The translations under genes were made by a program, and so were the position numbers. This document shows positions 11,766 through 19,131 of a DNA stretch of 64,000 bases, piece by piece; position 1 is the stretch's first letter; each line of letters opens with the position of its first letter. The stretch is from NCBI RefSeq assembly GCF_005845365.1, contig NZ_CP040509.1, positions 1-64,000 of the forward strand, given 5' to 3'. The stretch comes from Rhodoluna limnophila. Lineage in GTDB: Bacteria; Actinomycetota; Actinomycetes; Actinomycetales; Microbacteriaceae. The notes under the pieces were generated by a model. It had not been told where the DNA came from. It saw nothing but the letters and a program-made list of their open reading frames with translations, and ran no database searches.

Positions 11766-11936
11766 ATGAACCCGATTTTGCCAACTACCTATGACGCCCT
11801 TTGGGCCGTTCTGGCTGTGCCGTTCGTGCTATTCATGCTGGCCTTGCCAGTAATCGTGATTGTGATTTTAATCAGAGTGAATCAGATCAAGAAGTACTTG
11901 GAGCAGCTCGTCGCCGACCGCAAGACGAATAGTTAG
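11766..11936 (+). CDS. Small single-pass membrane protein (56 aa)
   Basis: An ATG at 11766 opens a 56-residue frame ending at TAG 11934-11936. The protein has a polar start (MNPILPTTYDALW), one long hydrophobic stretch of about 26 residues (about 14-39), then a basic amphipathic C-terminus with IKKYLEQLVADRK. A weak AAGG lies in the preceding gap. Placement 11 bases after the SDR gene on the same strand, and a coherent membrane-protein composition, argue that it is real. No function is recognisable. Confidence 0.6.
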   Translation: MNPILPTTYDALWAVLAVPFVLFMLALPVIVIVILIRVNQIKKYLEQLVADRKTNS

Positions 11937-11981
11937 CGCAAAGCCGACTGAAATGGCTTGGCTTGGCAGGCGAACCCGCTT

Positions 11982-13196
11982 TTAGTGGCCTGAGCCTGCG
12001 CCCTTAGTGTTGCCTGCGCCGGTAGCAAAGATGAAGGTTACGATTAAAGCACCGACAATCACAAAGAACATGTTGGTGACTCCCCAGGCCTGACCCAAAA
12101 AGCCGAGCAGTGGTGGCCCGACCAAGAAGGCCAGGTAACCAGCGCTGGCCACGAAGGCAACTTTACGCGCCGGGTTTTCACCCTGACCTGCGGCCGAGAG
12201 ATAAAGCGGAAAGCCAAGTGCCACACCGCAACCCCAAAGCATCGCGCCTAACCAGGCCAGGTAGAGATTGCCGCCAAAAATGATTAGCAGCAAGCCGATG
12301 ATTCCACCGAAGGCAAGCACCTGAAGGGTTCGCGCCTTACCGAATCGGTCGGCCAGGTTTCCGCCAAAGAAGCGAGTTAGGGTCATCGCTCCCAGCAATA
12401 CTGCGTAGGCGATGCCGGCGTTTGCATCAGTCTCTTGGTAGTCGTCGACCAGTGCGATGGTTAACCAGTCGTTTGATGCACCTTCAGCCAGCGTGATGCC
12501 CAGGATTCCAATCGCCAAGAAGATAATCCGGCGGTCTTTCCAGATGGTTGAGCGCGGCTCAAGCGGCTTTTGCCCTTTGGCAAGCTTTTCGCGGCGCTCT
12601 TCGATGCCGTTGCCGGCAGGCAAGAATCGCGCTGTAGTAAGCGGCACCACCATAGTGATTGCGCTCAAAATGATGATCTGCCAGAACAAATCGAAGTTGG
12701 TTTGCGTTGCCAGAATGCCAATGCCAGCACCTGCTAGCGAACCAATTGAGAACGCGGCGTGCATTTTCGGTAGCGCTGTTTTTCCAGTTGCCGACTCAAT
12801 AGCAGCGCCATCAACGTTGATGCCAACATCGGCGATACCCATACCCAATCCGGCTACCAGCGCAAAGACGGCGTAACCCACAGCGCTACCGTTGGCAATG
12901 AAAGAGACCTGGCCAACAAAACCAGCGGTGACGATGGTGACGCCGGTAATTACGGCAATCTTGGTGCCGAATCTGGCAATAAACCGACCCGCAAGAGTGA
13001 CCGAGGTAATTGAACCAATCGACCCGAAGAACAAAATTAGGCCCAGTTGTGATGTGGTCACATCAACGAGTTCACGCACCAGCGGCAAGCGAACCATCAG
13101 TGATGAAAAGGTCAGGCCAAAAATAGTGAAGTAAACCAGGATGGTGATGTGCCACGCCTTCGTGGCCCGCTGTGAAAGATCAGCTGCAAAAGTCAT
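11982..13196 (-). CDS. MFS transporter
   Basis: A 404-residue major facilitator with about 12 membrane helices. The loop 2-3 region GRFIARFGTK and the equivalent second-half motif GGNLADRFGKAR resemble MFS motif A, and the central loop (about 195-220) is charged. The general form resembles the YbjJ/fucose-permease-like group, but the substrate cannot be inferred. Start ATG at 13196. The LysE-type exporter gene lies upstream on the same strand with a 41-base gap. Confidence 0.88.
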   Translation of the reverse strand: MTFAADLSQRATKAWHITILVYFTIFGLTFSSLMVRLPLVRELVDVTTSQLGLILFFGSIGSITSVTLAGRFIARFGTKIAVITGVTIVTAGFVGQVSFIANGSAVGYAVFALVAGLGMGIADVGINVDGAAIESATGKTALPKMHAAFSIGSLAGAGIGILATQTNFDLFWQIIILSAITMVVPLTTARFLPAGNGIEERREKLAKGQKPLEPRSTIWKDRRIIFLAIGILGITLAEGASNDWLTIALVDDYQETDANAGIAYAVLLGAMTLTRFFGGNLADRFGKARTLQVLAFGGIIGLLLIIFGGNLYLAWLGAMLWGCGVALGFPLYLSAAGQGENPARKVAFVASAGYLAFLVGPPLLGFLGQAWGVTNMFFVIVGALIVTFIFATGAGNTKGAGSGH

Positions 13197-13237
13197 GGCT
13201 AAAGCCTATACCTGTCATTTGATTGGTTTTGTATTGA

Positions 13238-13846
13238 TCAACTTAGGTCGGTGAAGGCAAGTGAAACCGCAATAGCCAACATTACGACACCGATAAAAAC
13301 ATCGAGGACCCGCCAGAACACGGGCTTGGACATGAGCTTTGAGGCAGCGCGCGCGCCGAACCCGATGGTTGAGAACCAAACCACGCTAGCCACTGCGGCA
13401 CCGATGCCAAACAGCCAGCGAGCCTCGCCAAACTGAGCCCCGATGCTGCCCAAGAACAAAACCGTGTCTAGATAAACGTGCGGGTTTAGAAAAGTGAAGC
13501 CAACCACCGCACCGGCAACCGCCGCCGCAGACTTAGGGGCCTCTTGTGATGGCAGCAAAACCTCAGATTTAGTGGCCTGCCGGAAGGATTTGAACGCAAA
13601 CCACGCAAGATAGGCCACGCCAACCCACTTGATGATCACCAGCAAAACCGGAAGGCTACGAATAACCGCACCAAAGCCACCGATGCCGACTGCAATCAAC
13701 GCAGCGTCAGAGATCGAGCAAATCAGAACCACCATCAAAACGTGGTTGCGGGCCAGACCCTGCCGCAGGACGTAAGCGTTTTGGGCTCCAATCGCCATGA
13801 TCAGCGATAGCCCAGTAAGAAATCCAGTGCCCAAAACGTCCATCAC
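13238..13846 (-). CDS. argO: LysE/ArgO family amino-acid exporter
   Basis: A 202-residue inner-membrane protein of the LysE family with about six helices. The N-terminal signature MAIGAQNAYVLRQGL and the later FLNPHVYLDTVLFLGS are the conserved LysE/ArgO motifs, which indicate export of basic amino acids such as lysine or arginine. I saw no LysG/ArgP-type regulator beside it. The start taken is ATG at 13846; the next ATG (13843) is immediately after it. Confidence 0.88.
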   Translation of the reverse strand: MMDVLGTGFLTGLSLIMAIGAQNAYVLRQGLARNHVLMVVLICSISDAALIAVGIGGFGAVIRSLPVLLVIIKWVGVAYLAWFAFKSFRQATKSEVLLPSQEAPKSAAAVAGAVVGFTFLNPHVYLDTVLFLGSIGAQFGEARWLFGIGAAVASVVWFSTIGFGARAASKLMSKPVFWRVLDVFIGVVMLAIAVSLAFTDLS

Positions 13847-13902
13847 TGCAGTCTAACTTTCACTCACAGTCAGCTTTCAGTAATTTGTGATGCAATTGCC
13901 AG

Positions 13903-14472
13903 ATGAGACTTTCACGCCGTGTAGTTGTTGCAATATCAATCGCCTCGATTGCGGTCACCGCCTTGGCCGGTTGCACCGTAAACATCAATGCCCCGCAGGG
14001 GTCATCGCAGTCTGAAACCACAGACTTTAGCGGCATGGATATCATGTTTGCCCAGATGATGATTCCGCACCACCAACAGGCCGTTGACATGTCTACACTG
14101 GCTGAAACCAACACTAAGAACCAGGTAATTCTTGACTTGGCCGCGCAGATCAAGGGGGCACAGGCTCCTGAGATTGAACAGATGACGGCTTGGCTGAACG
14201 GTGCCGGGGCATCTATCGACATGGGTCACGATATGGGACATGACATGGGTGGCATGCTAAGTGACGAGCAAATGGAGCAATTGGCGGCTGCCAAGGGTGC
14301 TGATTTTGACCGCCTTTACCTTGAGGGGATGATTGAGCATCACCAAGGTGCCATTCAAATGACCAGCATGATCAAGGATTCTGCCAACGCCGAGGCTCGT
14401 GCCCTGGCTGATGCAATCATCACCTCGCAGACTGCAGAGATTGAATACATGCAGCAGCTGCTAGCCAACTAA
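13903..14472 (+). CDS. DUF305 lipoprotein
   Basis: A 189-residue DUF305 protein. A signal peptide ends in a lipobox TALAGC, so it is probably a surface lipoprotein. Two repeats of the family motif are visible: MMIPHHQQAVDMS and GMIEHHQGAIQMT. Between them is a His/Met-rich insert, MGHDMGHDMGGM. DUF305 proteins are ferritin-like four-helix bundles often linked to copper; the His/Met content fits metal binding, but the role is unproven here. A small membrane gene follows 36 bases downstream. Confidence 0.88.
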   Translation: MRLSRRVVVAISIASIAVTALAGCTVNINAPQGSSQSETTDFSGMDIMFAQMMIPHHQQAVDMSTLAETNTKNQVILDLAAQIKGAQAPEIEQMTAWLNGAGASIDMGHDMGHDMGGMLSDEQMEQLAAAKGADFDRLYLEGMIEHHQGAIQMTSMIKDSANAEARALADAIITSQTAEIEYMQQLLAN

Positions 14473-14508
14473 TGGCTTTGGGCTAGCCAGATAGGAAATA
14501 ATCAGGTT

Positions 14509-14766
14509 ATGCAGCCAGACCCATACATGTCCCTGTTCACAGTGATTAGCTTCACCATGCTTGGTTTTGGATCGGTCATTCTCAGTTTGGTTTCGAGAAT
14601 GGGAACCGGAAGTCAGCTTTGGTCGATCATCATGGGAGCTTCAACCCTGGCCGCCGGCACCTACATTTGGATGGCGATTGACCAACTTGGAGTGTTCCCG
14701 GCGTTACTTGGTTTTGTTGCCCTGATGATTGCGGTTACACAACCTCGGCGCCGATCAGGCGAATAA
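14509..14766 (+). CDS. Small membrane protein (85 aa)
   Basis: This 85-residue protein has three hydrophobic segments (about 8-28, 35-52 and 58-75) and a short basic C-terminus PRRRSGE. It follows the DUF305 gene on the same strand. Its 3' end overlaps the 3' end of the convergent oxidoreductase gene by 32 bases. The start may be ATG 14509 or the in-frame ATG 14527. No family recognised. Confidence 0.65.
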   Translation: MQPDPYMSLFTVISFTMLGFGSVILSLVSRMGTGSQLWSIIMGASTLAAGTYIWMAIDQLGVFPALLGFVALMIAVTQPRRRSGE

Positions 14767-15748
14767 CCTCTTCACAGACCTTTAGGTTGGCAATCGAGTC
14801 CTCATGTGATTCAAATGGTGATTCAAGTAAGCCCTGGTCAACAAAGCTAGCCAAGGCGGTGGCTTGGTAGGCCAGCCCTTCGTGGCCAATTGGGTTCGGG
14901 TCCCTCCAAACCTCAGTTTCAGCATAAAAATCAACCTCAGCAAGAGCCACCGATGATGGAATGCAGAATTCTGGACCAACGGTTAGCTTGGCTTTGGTGC
15001 CGGCAACTTGACCAACTGCCGGAATTGATGCGCGAGCAGACAACAAGATGTAAGCGCGGGCGCCATTGGCATAACCGAGCTGAACCGAAACCTCTTCTTC
15101 GATCTTGTCGGCGTTGAGTTTGCCCTGCGCGGTGATCGAGGTTGGGTTGCCCAGAAAACTCTGTGCAAAACTGACCGGATAAATACCCATGTCAAAAAAT
15201 GGGTCACCGTGGCCCTTTTTCCATAGGCGCGGAACCTCTAGGTTGGCCTGGCACATGCTGACGTTCACCATCTCGATTTCGCCAAGGGTTTCATCGGCCA
15301 ACAACTGGCGGATGATGTCGTACTGAGGCAGGTAACGAGTCCACATAGCCTCCATCGCCAGAACTCCAGCGGCCTTAGCTGCGGCAAAGATTTCGGCAGC
15401 TTCAGCAGCATCCAAGGTAATGGGTTTTTCAATCAAAACGTGCTTGCCAGCCGAGATTGCCTGTAACGCGTGATCACGGTGCTGAGTCGGCAGCGTCGGA
15501 ATGTAAATAACATCGATGTCTTCGCGGGCCAGAAGATCCTCGTAATTATCGTGTGACTCAATGCCGAACCGTTCGGCAAAAGCCTCGGCCTTGCCCGGTG
15601 TGCGAGAGGCCACGGCAACAATTTGCTGCTTGGTGTGCTTCTGTACGCCCGATACAAAAGCTTCGGCAATTCCGGCAGCACCCATCACGCCCCAGCGCAT
15701 TGAGGTGACTGATGCTGGGTCAATGATTTCTGGCGTAGGCAAATTCAT
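14735..15748 (-). CDS. Gfo/Idh/MocA family oxidoreductase
   Basis: A 337-residue NAD(P)-dependent oxidoreductase. The N-terminal Rossmann motif is GVMGAAGIAEAF, and the family signature EKPITLDAAEA (EKP, about 110-120) is present, followed by the C-terminal alpha/beta domain with the segment FDMGIYPVSFAQ. Members act on sugars, inositols or dihydrodiols; the exact substrate cannot be told. Start ATG at 15748. Confidence 0.9.
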   Translation of the reverse strand: MNLPTPEIIDPASVTSMRWGVMGAAGIAEAFVSGVQKHTKQQIVAVASRTPGKAEAFAERFGIESHDNYEDLLAREDIDVIYIPTLPTQHRDHALQAISAGKHVLIEKPITLDAAEAAEIFAAAKAAGVLAMEAMWTRYLPQYDIIRQLLADETLGEIEMVNVSMCQANLEVPRLWKKGHGDPFFDMGIYPVSFAQSFLGNPTSITAQGKLNADKIEEEVSVQLGYANGARAYILLSARASIPAVGQVAGTKAKLTVGPEFCIPSSVALAEVDFYAETEVWRDPNPIGHEGLAYQATALASFVDQGLLESPFESHEDSIANLKVCEEVIRLIGAEVV

Positions 15749-15800
15749 GGTTAGAGTTTATGCCTATTTGTTAGGACAAAGTGCTTCGAATTACAAAACA

Positions 15801-16850
15801 TTAAAGTGAACGCGCGATGATTTCGCGGGCCAGCTCATAATCAAGCCGGCGGCGGCGGCGCCCGTTTTTCATGTTTCCCTTGAATGGCGCCAACACCAAA
15901 TCGTGTGATTCAACGCGAATAGAGTTGAGCAGCTGATTGGCTCGAATTACAAAACCCGGCAGCTCAGCATCACTCAGGGTCGGCAGCTCTAGGTAGGTCA
16001 TCAGGCGTGAACTGACCTTGACACGACTGCGCGGGTAATCAAAGTCTTCGGCCAGCAGAAACTCAATCGGGGTATTTCCATCGGCGCCGTCAACCGCCCG
16101 CAGGCCAATTCGTCCATCGGGAATGTTGAAGTGCGCTGGTTTTCCGCGGCGTCCACCTTTACCGCGGCATTCCATAATCTGGGCCAGCGAGCCAATCAGG
16201 CGTTCGTTTATAAACACCGATCCTGCGCCGGCAACGGTAGCCGGCCCAAAACAAGCCACCAGCGCAGGGGCATCGGTGTCATCAAACAGCTGCCCCTCAA
16301 TAACTGAGATAACTGCCAGCCGATCTTTAGGAAAGGTCGAGAGCAAGAAGGTTTCAGGCAAAATCGCCACCACATAGTCTGCCGAGGCCAGGCAGCGGTC
16401 CAAAGCCAGCTTCCAGAGATTGTCGTAACCCTGCTTGAAATAGCTGGCAACAATTGAATTGACACCTTTGCGCTTGGCCGAATGATTAGCCAAATAAGGG
16501 GGATTGGTCACGATCACTGAGCGCTCTGGGTTTGGCACTTTCTTCAATGAATCGTTTACTGGCCATTGTCCGCCGGCGATGTCGAATCCTCTGGTCTCCA
16601 CCCCATAGGTCTCGGCAAGCACTTCAAGTAGGTGGCCATCTCCGGCAAAAGGGTCCAACACCGATGCTCTCTTGCCACCTGAGGTTTGCTCCAGAAATGC
16701 GAATGACAAGAATTCTTTGACCGGCTGATTCAGCCAGCGGTCATCGGTGGTAAAAAAGGTGCCGCGAGAGACTTTTTCGGCATCAATTTGAACAACTCGA
16801 CCAAGTTGAACGGAAACCAGCATCTCTCCAACTGGTCGCCTTTTTGCCAT
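15801..16850 (-). CDS. Solitary N6-adenine DNA methyltransferase (NPPY type)
   Basis: This 349-residue protein has the SAM-binding motif I DPFAGDG (66-72) and the catalytic motif IV NPPY (116-119), the order and spacing of gamma-type N6-adenine methyltransferases such as Eco57I/TaqI relatives. A variable C-terminal half would hold the target recognition domain and ends in a very basic KNGRRRRRLDYE region. I placed the start at ATG 16850 (MAKRRPVGEM), because longer versions would run into the divergent cyclophilin gene starting at 16894. No restriction endonuclease gene is adjacent, so it appears to be an orphan methylase; an RNA or protein substrate cannot be excluded. Confidence 0.8.
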   Translation of the reverse strand: MAKRRPVGEMLVSVQLGRVVQIDAEKVSRGTFFTTDDRWLNQPVKEFLSFAFLEQTSGGKRASVLDPFAGDGHLLEVLAETYGVETRGFDIAGGQWPVNDSLKKVPNPERSVIVTNPPYLANHSAKRKGVNSIVASYFKQGYDNLWKLALDRCLASADYVVAILPETFLLSTFPKDRLAVISVIEGQLFDDTDAPALVACFGPATVAGAGSVFINERLIGSLAQIMECRGKGGRRGKPAHFNIPDGRIGLRAVDGADGNTPIEFLLAEDFDYPRSRVKVSSRLMTYLELPTLSDAELPGFVIRANQLLNSIRVESHDLVLAPFKGNMKNGRRRRRLDYELAREIIARSL

Positions 16851-16893
16851 CTCACTAGTCTGCCAGAGAGTGCTGCCGTGAGAGAATAAAGGA

Positions 16894-17424
16894 ATGACTG
16901 CACACACTTCTGTAGCGACCATTCACACAAACCATGGCGCAATTAAAATCAACCTTTTCGGAAACCACGCACCTAAGACTGTCGAGAACTTCGAGGGTCT
17001 AGCAACCGGTTCTATCGAGTGGCGCGACCCTCGCACCGGCGCGGTTCAGACCAACAAGCCGCTATACAACGGCGTGATCTTCCACCGCATCATCTCTCAG
17101 TTCATGCTTCAGGGTGGAGACCCAACCGGCACCGGTATGGGTGGCCCTGGCTACCAGTTTGGCGACGAAATAAACGCTGAATTGAACTTCAACGAGCCTT
17201 ATAAGTTGGCCATGGCAAACGCCGGACCAGGCACCAACGGTTCACAGTTCTTCATCACCACCGCTCCGACCACCTGGTTGTTCGGCAAGCACACCGTATT
17301 CGGTGAGGTTGCAGACGAGGTATCGAAGAAGGTTGTTGACAAGATTGAAGGCGTTGAGACCGACGGTCGCGACAAGCCACTGGTTGACGTAATCATCGAA
17401 TCAATCACCATCGAGAAGATCTAA
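16894..17424 (+). CDS. ppiA: Cyclophilin-type peptidyl-prolyl isomerase
   Basis: A 176-residue cyclophilin that catalyses cis-trans isomerisation of proline peptide bonds. Conserved blocks include FHRIISQFMLQGGDP, GTNGSQFFI and WLFGKHTVFGEV, containing the active-site Arg, Gln and Trp/His positions. No signal peptide is visible, so it is cytoplasmic. The rhomboid gene follows after 6 bases, as in other actinobacteria. Confidence 0.95.
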   Translation: MTAHTSVATIHTNHGAIKINLFGNHAPKTVENFEGLATGSIEWRDPRTGAVQTNKPLYNGVIFHRIISQFMLQGGDPTGTGMGGPGYQFGDEINAELNFNEPYKLAMANAGPGTNGSQFFITTAPTTWLFGKHTVFGEVADEVSKKVVDKIEGVETDGRDKPLVDVIIESITIEKI

Positions 17425-17430
17425 TTTTTC

Positions 17431-18081
17431 TTGAAAAACATCTTTAAGCGTTCACCAGCCCGAGTAACCCTCGGGCTGGTTTCGCTTAACCTTGCCATCT
17501 GGCTGCTTCAGATTTTCCCGGGTTCAAACCTCACTAGCCAGCTGGCCTTTGTGCCACTTTCGGTTTACACCGAGCCTTGGCGCATGATTACGGCTGGATT
17601 TGCACACAGCGAATCCAACCCGTTGCACGTGTTGCTAAACATGTACTCGCTTTACATCTTTGGTTCAATTCTTGAGCCGATGCTCGGACGACTCAGATTC
17701 CTAGCCGTCTGGCTGATTTCTGTTTTCGGCTCTTCGGTAGCGGTTATGTACCTTAACACCCCAGATACCTGGGTAATCGGTGCCTCTGGCGGAGTCTTTG
17801 GTCTGATGGCAGCCTATTTTGTGGTTTTGCGCGCAGTCGGCGAGAGATCTCAGAGCCTGCTTGGACTCATTGCGATCAACCTAGTCTTTGGCTTCATCAT
17901 GCCAGGCGTCAGTTGGCAGGCTCACCTTGGTGGACTATTTGCCGGTGGCGCGATGACTGCCGTTTATGCCAACACGCGCAACCGCAACCAACGCAGCACC
18001 CAGCTCATCGGGGCTATCGGTGTGGTTTTGGTGTTTGTGGCCCTAACTTTTTACCGCATGCAAACCATGCTCATGGGCTAA
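17431..18081 (+). CDS. Rhomboid family intramembrane serine protease
   Basis: A 216-residue protein with about six membrane helices. The catalytic dyad is visible: Ser119 in GASGGVFG and His165 in WQAHLGG. The HxxxN-type motif before it, LHVLLNMYSLYIFG, is also present. Rhomboids cleave membrane-anchored substrates within the bilayer. The start appears to be TTG at 17431, only 6 bases after the cyclophilin stop, which implies cotranscription. A bidirectional terminator follows. Confidence 0.92.
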   Translation: MKNIFKRSPARVTLGLVSLNLAIWLLQIFPGSNLTSQLAFVPLSVYTEPWRMITAGFAHSESNPLHVLLNMYSLYIFGSILEPMLGRLRFLAVWLISVFGSSVAVMYLNTPDTWVIGASGGVFGLMAAYFVVLRAVGERSQSLLGLIAINLVFGFIMPGVSWQAHLGGLFAGGAMTAVYANTRNRNQRSTQLIGAIGVVLVFVALTFYRMQTMLMG

Positions 18082-18107
18082 ACGCCCGCACCCCTCTAAG
18101 TCAAAGA

Positions 18108-18145
18108 AAAATCCCCCAACCGGCATCAGCCAATCGGGGGATTTT
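18108..18145. terminator. Bidirectional terminator between rhomboid and crgA
   Basis: AAATCCCCC (18109-18117) is complementary to GGGGGATTT (18136-18144). The hairpin is flanked by A residues on one side and T residues on the other, so it can terminate transcription from both converging genes. Confidence 0.85.
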
Positions 18146-18163
18146 CTAATTTTTAGGCTTGGA

Positions 18164-18415
18164 TTACTTCCAGCGAGTTGACATCATGAAGCCAACCATC
18201 GCAATGCCGAAACCAATCAGAATGTTCCAGTTTTCTAGGTTCCACGGGGTTCCTGCACCAAGTGGGAACTGCGCGCTGGTCACGTAGTAGGTGATGATCC
18301 AGATGAGGCCAAGCAGCATGAAACCAAACATGACCGGCTTGAACCAAGCTGGGTTTGGCTGATCTTCAGTGTTGGTGGCCTGTACCTTAGGCGCCTTGAT
18401 TTTCTTTTCAGACAT
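18164..18415 (-). CDS. crgA: Cell division protein CrgA
   Basis: An 83-residue CrgA homologue: a charged N-terminal tail, two membrane segments (about 25-47 and 62-80), and the characteristic ending GFMMSTRWK. CrgA is an actinobacterial divisome factor that interacts with FtsZ and the FtsI/PBP machinery. It lies near the pknAB/pbpA/ftsW cluster, as in Mycobacterium and Streptomyces. Confidence 0.93.
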   Translation of the reverse strand: MSEKKIKAPKVQATNTEDQPNPAWFKPVMFGFMLLGLIWIITYYVTSAQFPLGAGTPWNLENWNILIGFGIAMVGFMMSTRWK

Positions 18416-18474
18416 GAGGCAATTCTAGCGGGACACCGGCATTGCTCGCAGTTCCAAAGTAGGCTTAAGTCAAC

Positions 18475-19128
18475 ATGGTCAAGATTTTGGTACTCGACAA
18501 CTACGACAGCTTTGTTTACACGCTGAACGGTTATCTGCAGCAGCTTGGTGCAGAGACTGAGGTTTTGCGCAACGACATCGTGCCGGAGTCAGAGCTGCCT
18601 GCCCTGCTTGCCAAGTATGACGCCGTGCTTTTGAGCCCTGGCCCAGGTACTCCTGCCGAGGCCGGCCTAAGCATTCCGGTAGTCAAGCTGGCGTTGCAGA
18701 CTGGCCAGCCGGTTTTTGGCGTTTGCCTAGGTCACCAGTCCATCGCCGAGGCAATGGGCGCAACCGTGACCAGTGCGGAAGAACTGATGCACGGAAAAAC
18801 CTCTCAGGTTGCCCACGATAATTCTTTGATTTACCAGGATGTTCCGAACTCCTTCACCGCAACCAGATACCACTCGTTGGCGGTTGTAGATTCAACAGTT
18901 CCGGATGACTTGATTGTGACCAGCCGCACCGAAAAGGGTGAGAACTCAAAGGGTGGCGTGATTATGGGTCTGCAGCACAAGAGCCTGCCAATTTACGGAG
19001 TTCAGTTTCACCCAGAGTCGGTTATGACCCAGGGCGGCTACCAAATGTTGGGCAACTGGCTTGAGTCAATTGGCCTAAAGGGTGCTGCCGAGCGCGCTAA
19101 GTCGCTCAGCCCAATGGTTACTTTCTAA
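18475..19128 (+). CDS. pabA: Glutamine amidotransferase, anthranilate/ADC synthase component II
   Basis: A 217-residue class I glutamine amidotransferase. The nucleophile is Cys84 in FGVCLGH, the partner His179 and Glu181 are in FHPES, and the oxyanion motif is SPGPGTP. It delivers ammonia for 4-amino-4-deoxychorismate (folate) or anthranilate (tryptophan) synthesis. The sequence alone does not separate PabA from TrpG, and a dual role is common. It converges on pknB (3-base gap), exactly as trpG/pabA does in other actinobacteria. Confidence 0.9.
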   Translation: MVKILVLDNYDSFVYTLNGYLQQLGAETEVLRNDIVPESELPALLAKYDAVLLSPGPGTPAEAGLSIPVVKLALQTGQPVFGVCLGHQSIAEAMGATVTSAEELMHGKTSQVAHDNSLIYQDVPNSFTATRYHSLAVVDSTVPDDLIVTSRTEKGENSKGGVIMGLQHKSLPIYGVQFHPESVMTQGGYQMLGNWLESIGLKGAAERAKSLSPMVTF

Positions 19129-19131
19129 GCC

